DNA of 64,000 nucleotides from Chloroflexota bacterium (GCA_028873865.1 JAPPNI010000029.1:1-64000); one strand, 5' to 3'; numbered from the stretch's first letter, positions 34,740 through 43,800 are shown. Notes: generated by a model from the letters alone, not told the origin. Translations and numbers: made by a program.

Positions 34740-34757
34740 GAAAGAAAAAAAACGGGC
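34740..34757 (-). terminator. T-tract element downstream of second small gene
   Basis: On the minus strand GCCCG is followed by eight T, then CTTTC, starting about 25 bases after the 34782-35078 stop. No stem precedes it. It matches the GCCCG plus T-tract after the related 652-924 gene. Confidence 0.4.
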
Positions 34758-34781
34758 GGGAACGAGAGATGAGGACGGGGA

Positions 34782-35078
34782 TTACAGGGGGTCGTCGTCT
34801 TCCTCGGGTTGCTCCTCGCTCAGGGGAGCGGGTCCCCGCTCGGGGGCGGGGACGGGGGAATCTTCACGGTCGTAGAGATCGCGGAGCTTGTGGCGGGCGA
34901 CATCGAAGGGGTCAGTGGCGAGCAGCATCGCGTAGTTGCGCCGGGCTCGGTCGTTGGGCGCGAAGAGTTCGTGGACCATGGCGTTGAGTGCGTTGAGCTG
35001 CTTGTAGGCCGGGCCGGGTTGGTTGGCGCGCCGCCAGAGGTTGTCCATGCGGGCTCGGAAGTGGAATGGGTTTTGCAT
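34782..35078 (-). CDS. Small protein with acidic C-terminal tail, family unknown (second member)
   Basis: A 98-residue protein starting MQNPFHFRARMDNLWRRA, with CAGGAG upstream of the ATG at 35078. The middle is helical and Arg/Leu-rich (QLNALNAMVHELFAPNDRA). The C-terminus ends EEQPEEDDDPL. The tail matches that of the 652-924 product, and weaker similarity exists in the middle (LNALNAMVHEL versus GALRLMARIL). I do not recognise a family. The basic, helical body could bind nucleic acid and the acidic tip could recruit partners, but this is inference. A LexA-box-like site covers the likely transcription start. Confidence 0.72.
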   Translation of the reverse strand: MQNPFHFRARMDNLWRRANQPGPAYKQLNALNAMVHELFAPNDRARRNYAMLLATDPFDVARHKLRDLYDREDSPVPAPERGPAPLSEEQPEEDDDPL

Positions 35079-35103
35079 TGGGAACGCTCCTGGTTCACTG
35101 AGA

Positions 35104-35124
35104 TGTACGTATGTTCTTATTCTA
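35104..35124 (-). promoter_or_regulatory. Candidate promoter with weak LexA-box-like palindrome
   Basis: On the minus strand TAGAAT (revcomp of 35119-35124) is a good -10 element, followed at once by AGAACATACGTACA (35104-35117). This keeps the GAAC-RNRY-GT core of the Gram-positive LexA box but has three mismatches to the full consensus. It would cover the start of transcription of the 34782-35078 gene. Confidence 0.3.
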
Positions 35125-35283
35125 GCGGGTTTCAGCGATTCCGGGGGCTCATGTGTTCTGTGGCTGTCGGAGAGCGGCAGCTTCCCGTTGCCAAGCGAAC
35201 CGTGTTGCAAATTGTGTAGCTTGTGATACGGAGCGCCACGCGACGAGTGGCGCGCCGTTCTGGTACGGAATCCGAGGACTGAC

Positions 35284-36693
35284 ATGGCGGGAACGCAAGA
35301 GATTGCCCAGATGGCGCACCTGATGCGCCGGGCAGGGTTTGGCGCGTCGCGCGACGAGTTGGAACGACTCGTCGCGCAGGGCTACGAGGAGACGGTTGAG
35401 CAGCTGATTGATCCGCCCGCGCAGATTCCGCGCGCCGATCTGCACCAACTCTTCCGCTACATGCCGTCGCTGGAGACCGGCGGTCCGGTGACGGTTCCCG
35501 GCGCAGCCAACTGGCTGTACCACCTGGTCAACACGCAGCGGCCGCTGGAAGAGAAGATGGCGCTGTTCTGGCACGGCATCTTTGCGGTGGGCAATTCCAA
35601 GGTCGACAACGACAACCATCTGATCGCGATGGTCGACATGTTCCGCGATCACGGCACAGGTAACTATCGCGACCTGCTGATCATGCTGGCTCAGAGCCCA
35701 GCCATGATTTACTGGCTGGACAACCACGAGAACCACAAACGCTCGCCCAATGAGAACTGGGGCCGCGAGCTGCTGGAGCTGTTCTCGATGGGCGTCGGCA
35801 ACTACACCGAGAAGGACGTCTTCGAGTGCGCCCGCGCCTTCACCGGCTGGACGCTGGGCCCGAAGATCCCGCGCGTGCCCAATCACCGCTTCTTCTTCCA
35901 GTTTGAGTACCGTCCCGAGGAGCACGACTTCGGCGAGAAGGAGTTCCTCGGCCGGACCGGCAACTTCGACGGCCTCGACATCATCGACATCATCCTTGAG
36001 GAAGACGCCTGCCCGCGATTCATCGCCCGCCACCTGTACACCTTCTTCGTCGCCGACGAACCGCAGGTGCCGGCATGGGACATCGAGCCGCCGAGGGATC
36101 CGAAGGCGATTGACTTCCTCGCCGGCGTGTTCAAGGACTCGAACTACGAAATCAAGCCGGTCCTGCGCGCGCTGTTCAACTCGGACTTCTTCAAGGAGTC
36201 GGCGTTCCAGAAGGTCAAGAGTCCGGTCGAGACCGTTGTCTCGACATTGCGGCTGACCGAGGACATGTTTGGTCCGCAGCCCGCGCTGATCGAGCTCGGG
36301 CAGGAATCGGCGCACATGGGTCAGAGCCTGCACAACCCGCCGTCGGTTGAGGGCTGGTCGACGGGTCCCAACTGGATCAACTCCGGCGCCGTCGTTGGAC
36401 GGATCAACTTCGTCGCCGATCGGGTCAGCAACACAGAGTTGCCCGGCGTGCAAAAGATCTGCCAGCGCGTCGCCGCGGCCAACGGGACCAGCATGACTCC
36501 GGACGAGATGGTCGATCACTGCCTCGACCAATTCGGACCGCTTGATGTGTCGGAGGCCACCAGAATGGAACTGATCGAGCACGCGTCAGAGGATGGCGAC
36601 ATCTCCTGGAGCGAGGACTACGACGGCTCATCCGAGCGCGTCGGCGAGATGCTCGCCCTGATCGCCGCGACGACGGAGTACCAATTCGGATAA
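35284..36693 (+). CDS. DUF1800 domain protein
   Basis: A 469-residue protein with the DUF1800 pattern: AHLMRRAGFGASRDELERLV at the start, then MALFWHGIFAVGNSKV, NENWGRELLELFSMGVGNYTEKDVFECARAFTGW and the late NPPSVEGWSTGPNWI. DUF1800 genes nearly always sit next to a DUF1501 gene, as here. The function is unknown; the pair is often exported. No signal peptide is visible at this N-terminus, which is unusual. The start is ATG 35284. It is divergent from the small acidic-tailed gene. Confidence 0.88.
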   Translation: MAGTQEIAQMAHLMRRAGFGASRDELERLVAQGYEETVEQLIDPPAQIPRADLHQLFRYMPSLETGGPVTVPGAANWLYHLVNTQRPLEEKMALFWHGIFAVGNSKVDNDNHLIAMVDMFRDHGTGNYRDLLIMLAQSPAMIYWLDNHENHKRSPNENWGRELLELFSMGVGNYTEKDVFECARAFTGWTLGPKIPRVPNHRFFFQFEYRPEEHDFGEKEFLGRTGNFDGLDIIDIILEEDACPRFIARHLYTFFVADEPQVPAWDIEPPRDPKAIDFLAGVFKDSNYEIKPVLRALFNSDFFKESAFQKVKSPVETVVSTLRLTEDMFGPQPALIELGQESAHMGQSLHNPPSVEGWSTGPNWINSGAVVGRINFVADRVSNTELPGVQKICQRVAAANGTSMTPDEMVDHCLDQFGPLDVSEATRMELIEHASEDGDISWSEDYDGSSERVGEMLALIAATTEYQFG

Positions 36694-36739
36694 GCAGCAA
36701 CTCACCACTACACGGGAGCAACACAGAGAGACCCCAGCC

Positions 36740-37897
36740 ATGACCACCGCGACCAGAAGCACAGACCCGGTTGTCGTCATCATCCAGTTGACCGGCGGCA
36801 ACGACTACATGAACAGCGTGGTGCCCTACGCCGACGGGTACTACAACGACGCCCGCAACGGCGATCTCTGCATCGGCGAGGACGAGGTCCTCAAGATCGA
36901 CGACCATTTCGGCCTGCATCCGACGATGGCGCCGCTCAAGGAGCTCTACGACCAGAACGAGATGGCCCTCATCCACGGCGTCGGCTATCCCAACTCGCCG
37001 CGCTCGCACTTCCGCTCGATGGACATCTGGCACACCTGTGAGCCCAACAAGGTCGGCACCGAGGGTTGGGTTGGTCGCGCGATCCGCGACCTCGACCCGA
37101 CCGGTGAGAATCCGGTCACGGGCGTCCACATCGGACAGGGCCTGCCCCGCGCGCTGGTCGTGCCGGGCGTGACGGTCGCCTCCGTCGCCGACCTCTCGAC
37201 CTACGGTCTGCTGACCGGGATCGAGCAGCAGCGGCAGCGCGAGAAGATGCTCGAGCGCTTCGTCAACATGTACGGCCGCGCGATCGGCACCGGCTACGTG
37301 CAGGAGTACTTGGGCCGCACCGGGCTCGATGCGCTCAAGGGCGCCGACATCCTCAAGGAGGGCCTGGGCCGCTACGAGACAGCGGTCGAGTGGGGTCCCG
37401 AGCAAATCTCGCGCAGCCTCAAGGACATGGCAACGATCCACTGTGCCGACCTCGGCACGCGCGTCTTCTACACCCAGCTGATCGGCTTCGACACCCACGC
37501 CAACCAGAAGCCGGTCTTCGAGAAGCTCTGGACCGACCTCTCACGGGCGATCGCCGACTTCTGGGACGACGTCAAGGCCCACGACCGCGCCGACAACGTG
37601 ATCATGTTCCTGTTCACCGAGTTCGGCCGCCGGGTGCGCGACAACGGCTCCGGCTCCGACCACGGCGCCGGCGGCGGTTGCTTCGTGATCGGCCCGCATG
37701 CCGTGAGCGGCATGCACGGCGAGTTCCCGAGCATCAAGCCCAGCGACCTCGAACAGGGCGACCTCGTCCCCAACCACGACTTCCGCGGGGTCTACTCGAC
37801 CCTGCTCGAAGACTGGATGGGCCTGGACGCCAAGCCGATCGTTGACGGCGAGTTCGAGAAGCTCCGCTTCGTCGAGCCGCTGCCCGCGACGGCGTAG
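36740..37897 (+). CDS. DUF1501 domain protein
   Basis: A 385-residue protein of the DUF1501 (sulfatase-like, alkaline-phosphatase-fold) family. It shows VVVIIQLTGGNDYMNSVVPY, HPTMAPLKELYDQNEMALIHGVGYPNSPRSHFRSMDIW, then GFDTHANQKPVF and FTEFGRRVRDNGSGSDHGAGG, which carry the likely metal and phosphate-type residues. Most relatives start with a Tat signal; this one starts directly with the domain, so it looks cytoplasmic. It follows the DUF1800 gene by 46 bases. The substrate is unknown. Confidence 0.88.
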   Translation: MTTATRSTDPVVVIIQLTGGNDYMNSVVPYADGYYNDARNGDLCIGEDEVLKIDDHFGLHPTMAPLKELYDQNEMALIHGVGYPNSPRSHFRSMDIWHTCEPNKVGTEGWVGRAIRDLDPTGENPVTGVHIGQGLPRALVVPGVTVASVADLSTYGLLTGIEQQRQREKMLERFVNMYGRAIGTGYVQEYLGRTGLDALKGADILKEGLGRYETAVEWGPEQISRSLKDMATIHCADLGTRVFYTQLIGFDTHANQKPVFEKLWTDLSRAIADFWDDVKAHDRADNVIMFLFTEFGRRVRDNGSGSDHGAGGGCFVIGPHAVSGMHGEFPSIKPSDLEQGDLVPNHDFRGVYSTLLEDWMGLDAKPIVDGEFEKLRFVEPLPATA

Positions 37898-37938
37898 GCG
37901 CCGGGGGCCGGCCCTGAGCACAGCTAAGAGGAACCGTC

Positions 37939-38955
37939 ATGCTGACCACCACCGTCGCCGGGCGCACCTGGCACTTCGACCACTCGATTGGGCACTTCGT
38001 CGGCCCGCAGGGGTATACCTACCCGACGCCGATTGCGATGACCGCCGGCGGCACGATGTATGTCGCCGACATCGGCCTGGCCGAGTATTCGGGCGCGGGC
38101 GGCCTGGGCTCGAAGATCTACAAGCACCGCATCGAGGACGAGTTCCTCGGCGAGATGGGCGTCGGCGACCTCAAGTGGCCTGAGGGCCTGGCGCTGGCGC
38201 GGGACGGATCCGTCTGGTGCGCCGACGCGTTCCACCACCGGATCTTCGGCTACGACGCCGAAGGCTCGCCGATCGGCGACTGGGGTGAGTTCGGCGACGG
38301 CAACGGACAGTTCAACCGACCGTCCGGGATCGTGTTCGACGCCGACGACAACCTGCATGTCGTCGACAGCCTCAACCACCGCGTCCAGCAGTTCACCAGG
38401 GACGGCGAGTTCCTGGGCTCGTGGGGCGCGCAGGGCTCCGACGAGGGCCAGCTCAACCATCCCTGGGGCATTTCCATCGACCACGAGGGCGCGCTCTACC
38501 TCGCCGACTGGGGCAACGATCGGGTGCAGAAGTTCGCGCCCGACGGGGAGTTCCTGGTGCGCTTCGGGTCGCGCTACGAGGACTTCGACGACGGCGGCAG
38601 CCTCAAGCGTCCCGCCGACGTCGCGGTCGACAGCGTGGGCGACGTCTACGTCTGCGACTGGGGCAATCGGCGGGTCCAGATCTACTACCCGGACGGCGAC
38701 ATCATCTGCAGCTTGCAGGGCGACGCGCACGAGTTCTCGAAGGCGGCGCAGCAGGTGATGGAAGTCAACATGGAGTACGCGCAGGCCTTCCGCCGCGTCA
38801 ATCCGGTCGAGCTGATCAAGTTCGGGATCTTCGACCGTCCGCGAGGGATCGCGATCGACGGCCAGGACCGGATCGCCATCAGCGACGGCGGCCGCGGTCG
38901 GGTGCAGGTGTACCACAAGGATCACGACTACCTGGTCCCGCAGTTCAACGCGTAG
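37939..38955 (+). CDS. NHL-repeat beta-propeller protein
   Basis: A 338-residue protein with about six NHL blades, for example WPEGLALARDGSVWCADAFH, FNRPSGIVFDADDNLHVVDS, NHPWGISIDHEGALYLADWG, KRPADVAVDSVGDVYVCDWG and FDRPRGIAIDGQDRIAISD. Each ends in a HRVQxF or RVQVY strand. There is no signal peptide. NHL propellers bind proteins, nucleic acid or small molecules, and a few are lyases. It lies 41 bases after the DUF1501 gene and 11 bases before the oxidoreductase, so it is probably in the same operon. Confidence 0.88.
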   Translation: MLTTTVAGRTWHFDHSIGHFVGPQGYTYPTPIAMTAGGTMYVADIGLAEYSGAGGLGSKIYKHRIEDEFLGEMGVGDLKWPEGLALARDGSVWCADAFHHRIFGYDAEGSPIGDWGEFGDGNGQFNRPSGIVFDADDNLHVVDSLNHRVQQFTRDGEFLGSWGAQGSDEGQLNHPWGISIDHEGALYLADWGNDRVQKFAPDGEFLVRFGSRYEDFDDGGSLKRPADVAVDSVGDVYVCDWGNRRVQIYYPDGDIICSLQGDAHEFSKAAQQVMEVNMEYAQAFRRVNPVELIKFGIFDRPRGIAIDGQDRIAISDGGRGRVQVYHKDHDYLVPQFNA

Positions 38956-38966
38956 TTGTTGATCCG

Positions 38967-39956
38967 GTGACGCTGCGCCTCGGCCTGCTCGGCGCCGCCG
39001 CCATCGCGCCGCGCGCGATCGTCAAGCCCGTCCAGGTCTTCGACGACGTCGAAATCGTCTGCATGGCCGCGCGCGATCGTGAGCGCGCCCAGGTCTTTGC
39101 CTCCCGAGCCGGCATCGCCGCCGTCCACGACACCTACGACCAGGTCGTCACCGACCCCAAGATCGACGCCGTGTACAACCCGCTCGCGATCAGCGGACAC
39201 CACGAGTGGACGATCAAGGCCCTGAACGCGGGTAAGCACGTGCTGTGCGAGAAGCCGTTCGCGATGAACGAGGCCGAGGCCCGGGACATGGCCGACTGCG
39301 CTCGTGAGAACGGACTCGTCTGCGCCGAAGCGTTCCATTACTACTACCACCCGGTCTCCCGCCGGATGCGCCAGATCGTCCAGAGCGGCGTCCTCGGCAG
39401 TATCCGTTTCGCAGACGCCCATTTCCAGAACTGGGTCGAGGAGACGCCGGAGCAGATTCGCTACCGGATCGAGCTGGGCGGCGGTTCGACGATGGATCTT
39501 GGTTGCTATCCGCTGCACTACCTGCGCCACTGCTTTGGCGCGGAGCCCGAGGTCGTCTCGGCCCGGGCCGCCACCGTTCACGAGCACATCGATATCGAAA
39601 TGGAAGCCGAGCTGCTGTTCCCCGGCGGCGTGCCCGCCCGTGTCTGGTCGCGGATGAACGCCGCCGCCGGCTGGTCGTCGGTGGTCAACGTGTTCGGCGA
39701 CCGGGGGCGCTTGAAGGTGGTCAACCCACTCGTCCCTCACCGGGAGCCTCATTTGATCGAACTCGTCACCTCGTGGGGCACCCGCCGCGAAACGCTGACC
39801 AAACACCCGACATTCGACTATCAGCTCCAGGCGTTCATCGACGCCATTGACGGGGTCAGGCCAATGCCCACCGACGCCGAGGACGGCGTCGTCAGCATGC
39901 GCGTGATCGATAACGTCTACCGAGCCGCCGGAATGAGGCCGCGCGGCCAGATTTAG
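38967..39956 (+). CDS. Gfo/Idh/MocA-family oxidoreductase
   Basis: A 329-residue protein with a GTG start (VTLRLGLLGAAAIAPRAIV). The N-terminal Rossmann motif is GLLGAAAIA. The family Lys is in HVLCEKPFAMNEAEA, and the substrate His region is at GGGSTMDLGCYPLHYLRHCFG. Members oxidise or reduce sugars, inositols or dihydrodiols with NAD(P). The open frame extends upstream but that part is the NHL gene in another frame. It is the last gene of the DUF1800-DUF1501-NHL cluster. Substrate unknown. Confidence 0.88.
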   Translation: MTLRLGLLGAAAIAPRAIVKPVQVFDDVEIVCMAARDRERAQVFASRAGIAAVHDTYDQVVTDPKIDAVYNPLAISGHHEWTIKALNAGKHVLCEKPFAMNEAEARDMADCARENGLVCAEAFHYYYHPVSRRMRQIVQSGVLGSIRFADAHFQNWVEETPEQIRYRIELGGGSTMDLGCYPLHYLRHCFGAEPEVVSARAATVHEHIDIEMEAELLFPGGVPARVWSRMNAAAGWSSVVNVFGDRGRLKVVNPLVPHREPHLIELVTSWGTRRETLTKHPTFDYQLQAFIDAIDGVRPMPTDAEDGVVSMRVIDNVYRAAGMRPRGQI

Positions 39957-40086
39957 ACTCCACTCACCATGGGCGACCGCATCCGGGCCATCGACTCGTT
40001 GATCAACTCAGCCTTCCTCGATCCCTCCGGCGACAGCGCCCTGAGCTACCTGTTCAAAGGCATCGAGGGTCGAGGCGCAATCGAAC

Positions 40087-40757
40087 CTACTCCGGCCAAT
40101 GAGCGTTCATCACCTGGACCCACGTATGCCGAGTCAGCGCATGCCGCTCGCGAACACTTTCCTGGAACAGCTTGAGGAGCTCCGGCGAGACGCCCGACCC
40201 GGGATCCTGCGGCGTTCGAGTTGCGTGCCAGTTTCCAACGCTGTGGTAACCGGCCAGGTTCGTCACTTCCATGTCGTCGCTCAGCACAGCGTCGGTGAAG
40301 TTGCCCAGCACGCGGTGGCCCATGGCGTCCATCGCGGGCCAGACGCCGAACTCGGTCAGTTCTGAGAACCGTTCCCAGGTGTCCGGATCAATGGTCCACC
40401 GGCGCAACCCGTAGACCGCGCGCCGATCGGAGTCGGGCGTTACGGCCAGCGGCCTGCCCGAGTAGGGATCTTCGGTCGCGCCGTCTCATTGACGATCATG
40501 TCCCGGCGGACCCTACGGTAGGCATCGTCGCCGAGGCCGACGAGGATCTCCTGGCCCCCGCGCCATTCATCCCAGGAGGGGACGCCGATGAAGCTGTGCA
40601 CTTCCTCGGGCGTGCCGCCGATCGCCGGGTTGAGCAGGCAGAGCGGCCGGAAGCCGGCCTCCGTCAATCGCGGCCACGCCTCCTGCAGGAAGAGGTCGCG
40701 GTACTCGGGAAACCTTTTGGGCTCGACCATCGTTACGCGGTGTTCGTAGAAATTCAT
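40087..40757 (-). pseudogene. NIPSNAP-like protein gene with a frameshift
   Basis: The N-terminal frame starts at ATG 40757 (MNFYEHRVTMVEPKRFPEYR) and reads to VNETARPKIPTRAGRWP, stopping at 40440. The overlapping -1 frame opens after a stop near 40490 and reads GATEDPYSGRPLAVTPDSDR, then RWTIDPDTWERFSELTEFGV and WPAMDAMGHRVLGNF, to the stop at 40087. Together they make one two-domain NIPSNAP-like protein of about 220 residues (dimeric alpha-beta barrel). The shift must fall between about 40460 and 40495. It is either a true pseudogene or a sequencing error. Function of the family is unclear; it neighbours catabolic aldolase and amidohydrolase genes. Confidence 0.65.
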
Positions 40758-40870
40758 CTGAATGATCCGTTCAGCGCACCTCTGCTTGCGCAGGCTAGGT
40801 CCTGCGCTCAACGATCAGGTCCTACCCTGTCGGCGAACCGCATTCTGATCTCAACCAGGGAGTCCCACCT

Positions 40871-41677
40871 ATGGCTGTGCTTGCCAACACCTTTCGCGAG
40901 AAGCTCGATGCCGGCGAACCGACGATCGGTACGCATTTCCTCTTCAATGACCCGGACATCGCCGAGTTAATTGGCGACACCGGGCAGTTCGATTACGGCG
41001 AGTATGTGGCCGAATACTCGACCTTCGACATGAAGCAGCTCTACCACCTCGCCCGAGCCGGTCAGTGCGGCAATCTGCCCTTGATGATCAAGCTCGACCA
41101 GGCCAATCAGACGTTCTGGGCGCAGGCCGCGCTGGGCGCCGGCTTCAAGGCGATGCTCTACACCGACATCCGCACGCCCGACGATGTCGACCTCGCCCTC
41201 CAAGCCATCCGCCCGGACAAGCCGGGCACGCTGGGTGAACTGGGCGGACACATGGGCGTCAAGACGCGGCGGCCGGCGCTGGCTGGCTACGCCGCCGACG
41301 ACTACGGCGCCGACCTCGACGGCATCGTCACGGTGATCATGATCGAGAAGCGCGTCGCCCTGGATGACATCGACGCGATCCTCGAACGCGCCGCTGAACT
41401 CGGCGTCGACATGACCCAGTGGGGCCCGGCCGACTACGGCTTCTCGTTCGACCAGCGGCCCAATCCGGAAGAGATCCGCGAGGCCGAGGAACGGGTGATC
41501 GCCAAGTCGCTTGAATACAACGTCGCTCCGCGGATCGAGATCGGCGCGGTCGAGCAGGCCCAGCGCTACCTTGACCTCGGCGTGCGGCATTTCTGCATCG
41601 GCTGGGACCGCTTCCTGCTCAACCAGGGCTACACCGAGCTCGGCCGCGGCCTGCGCGAGCTGATGGACGGCGTCTAG
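40871..41677 (+). CDS. HpcH/HpaI-type aldolase/citrate-lyase-beta family protein
   Basis: A 268-residue TIM-barrel protein starting MAVLANTFREKLDAGEPTIG. It resembles 2-oxo-3-deoxy acid aldolases: PLMIKLDQANQTFWAQAALG, GFKAMLYTDIRTPDDVDLAL, VTVIMIEKRVALDDIDAIL with the metal-binding Glu of the IE motif, and MTQWGPADYGFSF with the Asp ligand. The family splits 2-oxo-4-hydroxy acids into pyruvate or oxaloacetate plus an aldehyde. It begins a run of four or five plus-strand catabolic genes. The substrate is not predictable. Confidence 0.85.
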   Translation: MAVLANTFREKLDAGEPTIGTHFLFNDPDIAELIGDTGQFDYGEYVAEYSTFDMKQLYHLARAGQCGNLPLMIKLDQANQTFWAQAALGAGFKAMLYTDIRTPDDVDLALQAIRPDKPGTLGELGGHMGVKTRRPALAGYAADDYGADLDGIVTVIMIEKRVALDDIDAILERAAELGVDMTQWGPADYGFSFDQRPNPEEIREAEERVIAKSLEYNVAPRIEIGAVEQAQRYLDLGVRHFCIGWDRFLLNQGYTELGRGLRELMDGV

Positions 41678-41687
41678 GAGTTCAACG

Positions 41688-42707
41688 ATGGTGACCGACA
41701 ACTTCGACTGGCTCGCGACCAACCAGGAGCCGGCCTTCGACCCCGATCAGAAGATCATCGACCCTCACCACCACCTCTGGGACGGCCGCACCGACCGCCC
41801 AATGCTGCGCTACTTCCTCGACGAACTGCTCGAGGATACGGCCGACCTCAACGTCCGCCAGACCGTGTTCATCGAGTGCGGCGCGATGTACAACTCCGAC
41901 GCCCCGACCGCGATGGCGCCGGTCGGCGAGACCGAGTTTGTCGCCGGCGTCTCGGCCCAGAGCGCCAGCGGACTCTACGGCGAGCTGCGCGCCTGCACCG
42001 GGATCGTCTCGCACGCCGATCTGCTGCTCGGCGCGGCCGTCGGCGAGGTGCTCGACGCGCATATGGAGATGAGCACCCGCTTCCGCGGCATTCGCCATCA
42101 CGCGAGCTGGGATCCGTCGCCCGATGTGCCCAACTCGCGGATTGTCGATCAGCCGCATCTCTACTTGAACGAGACCTACCGCGCCGGCTTCGCCGAGCTG
42201 GGCAAGCGCGGTCTCAGCTTCGAGGGCTGGCTCTACCACCCACAGATCCCCGAGCTGACCGACCTGGCCCGCGCCTTCCCTGAGACCACGATCGTCCTTA
42301 ACCACCTCGGCGGACCGCTCGGTGTTGGTCCGTACGCGGGACGACACGACGAGATCTTCCCCGGCTGGCGAGACTCGATCACCGAGCTCGCCACCTGCGA
42401 GAACGTCGTGGCCAAGGTCGGCGGCATCCAGATGATCATCAATGGCTTCGGCTGGCACGAGCAGGAGCGTGCGCCGTCTTCGGACGAGATGCTCGAGGTC
42501 AACCGCCCCTGGTACGAGCACACGATCCAGTCCTTCGGCCCCGAGCGCTGCATGTTCGAGAGCAATTTCCCGGTCGACAAGGCCTCCTGTAGCTACACGA
42601 ACATGTATAACCAGTTCTTCAAGCTCGTCGCCGACTACCCCCAGGACGAGAAGGATCAGATGTTCCACGACACGGCGCTGCGGGTCTACCGATTGGACCC
42701 GCACTAG
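41688..42707 (+). CDS. Amidohydrolase family protein (PF04909 type)
   Basis: A 339-residue TIM-barrel metal hydrolase or decarboxylase. The HxH motif is in IIDPHHHLWDG. RGIRHHASWD supplies the next His, TIVLNHLGGPLG the following, and CMFESNFPVDK the final Asp. These are the residues expected for the lactonase/2-pyrone-4,6-dicarboxylate hydrolase and ACMSD group. It lies ten bases after the aldolase gene and probably shares its pathway, such as ring-fission products or lactones. Exact substrate unknown. Confidence 0.88.
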   Translation: MVTDNFDWLATNQEPAFDPDQKIIDPHHHLWDGRTDRPMLRYFLDELLEDTADLNVRQTVFIECGAMYNSDAPTAMAPVGETEFVAGVSAQSASGLYGELRACTGIVSHADLLLGAAVGEVLDAHMEMSTRFRGIRHHASWDPSPDVPNSRIVDQPHLYLNETYRAGFAELGKRGLSFEGWLYHPQIPELTDLARAFPETTIVLNHLGGPLGVGPYAGRHDEIFPGWRDSITELATCENVVAKVGGIQMIINGFGWHEQERAPSSDEMLEVNRPWYEHTIQSFGPERCMFESNFPVDKASCSYTNMYNQFFKLVADYPQDEKDQMFHDTALRVYRLDPH

Positions 42708-42760
42708 CCCAGGCCGCGTCATACCATTCAGCGAGCATTCTGCAACCGAAAGAACCGACC

Positions 42761-43720
42761 ATGCCCACCATCGTCCAGGCCGTGCCGATTGAAGATGAAC
42801 TCCACGACATGCTCGCCGCGGCCGGCGATGTCCGCGTCGTCGACGGCCGCGATCGCGGCGCGTTTCTCGAAGCGGTCAAGGACGCCGACGGCGTGCTGCT
42901 CTCACCGCTGGTCAAGATCGACCAGCAGGTTGTCGATCTCGCGCCCAACCTCAAGGTCGTCGCCACGACCTCGGTCGGCTTCGACGCCTTCGACGTGCCC
43001 TTCCTGACCGGCAACGGGATCGCGCTGTGCAACACGCCGGGCGTGCTCAGCGCCGCCGTCGCCGACCTGACCATGGCCTTCCTGCTGATGCTCTCGCGCC
43101 ACCTGATGGAGTTCGAGGCCTACAACCGCTCCGGCGGCTGGGGCCGCCGCGAACCCTATCCGGCGCTAGCCAACGACCCGCTGGGCAAGACGATCGGCAT
43201 CGTCGGCTTCGGACGGATCGGCCAGGAAGTCGCCCGCCGAGCCAACTTCGCCGGGATGAAGGTGCTCTGGTACGACATCTACGACAATCCGCCGGCCGAC
43301 GCCCCGCCGGCCGAGAAGCGCACCCTCGACGAGCTGCTGGCCGAGTCCGACTTCGTCAGCGTCCACACCGACCTCAACCAGTCGTCGCGCCACATGATCG
43401 GCGCGCGCGAGATCGCGCTGATGAAGCCGACCGCCTACCTGATCAACACCTCGCGCGGCCCGGCCGTCGACCAGAGGGCGCTGCACGACGCGCTGGTCGC
43501 CAACCAGATCGCGGGCGCCGGACTCGACGTGCTCGAAGACGAGCCGCCCGACCCGGACGAGCCGATCGTCAAGCTGCCCAACGTGATCAGCTTCCCGCAC
43601 ATCGGCACGGCGACCGAGGAGACCCGCTACGCCATGCGGGCCCTCGCGACCCGAAACGTCGTCAACGTGATCAACGGCAACCGACCCGAGGCGATCGTCA
43701 ATCCCGAGGTGCTCGGCTAG
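42761..43720 (+). CDS. D-2-hydroxyacid dehydrogenase (glyoxylate/hydroxypyruvate reductase-like)
   Basis: A 319-residue dehydrogenase. GIVGFGRIGQEVARRANFAG followed by VLWYD is the NAD site; the acidic residue after the last strand favours NADH. FVSVHTDLNQSSRHMIGA, INTSRGPAVDQRALHDAL and GLDVLEDEPPDPDEP carry the Arg and Glu, and SFPHIGTAT the catalytic His. It reduces glyoxylate-type 2-oxo acids. It is a distant relative of the 30382 gene product. It lies in a plus-strand run with the aldolase and amidohydrolase. Confidence 0.9.
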   Translation: MPTIVQAVPIEDELHDMLAAAGDVRVVDGRDRGAFLEAVKDADGVLLSPLVKIDQQVVDLAPNLKVVATTSVGFDAFDVPFLTGNGIALCNTPGVLSAAVADLTMAFLLMLSRHLMEFEAYNRSGGWGRREPYPALANDPLGKTIGIVGFGRIGQEVARRANFAGMKVLWYDIYDNPPADAPPAEKRTLDELLAESDFVSVHTDLNQSSRHMIGAREIALMKPTAYLINTSRGPAVDQRALHDALVANQIAGAGLDVLEDEPPDPDEPIVKLPNVISFPHIGTATEETRYAMRALATRNVVNVINGNRPEAIVNPEVLG

Positions 43721-43800
43721 CCGGGTCAGCGGATCGCGCGGATTGTGCGACGCTATCCTCGACGCTGTAAGACCCCACCACCGACAGATCGGACCTCACC

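Noticed and set aside
39969..40175. Plus-strand 68-codon frame (MGDRIRAIDSLINSAFLDP)
   Set aside because: The first half vaguely recalls the N-terminus of an amidohydrolase and could be a remnant, but the second half is antisense to the NIPSNAP-like gene and there is no ribosome binding site. Not strong enough to annotate.
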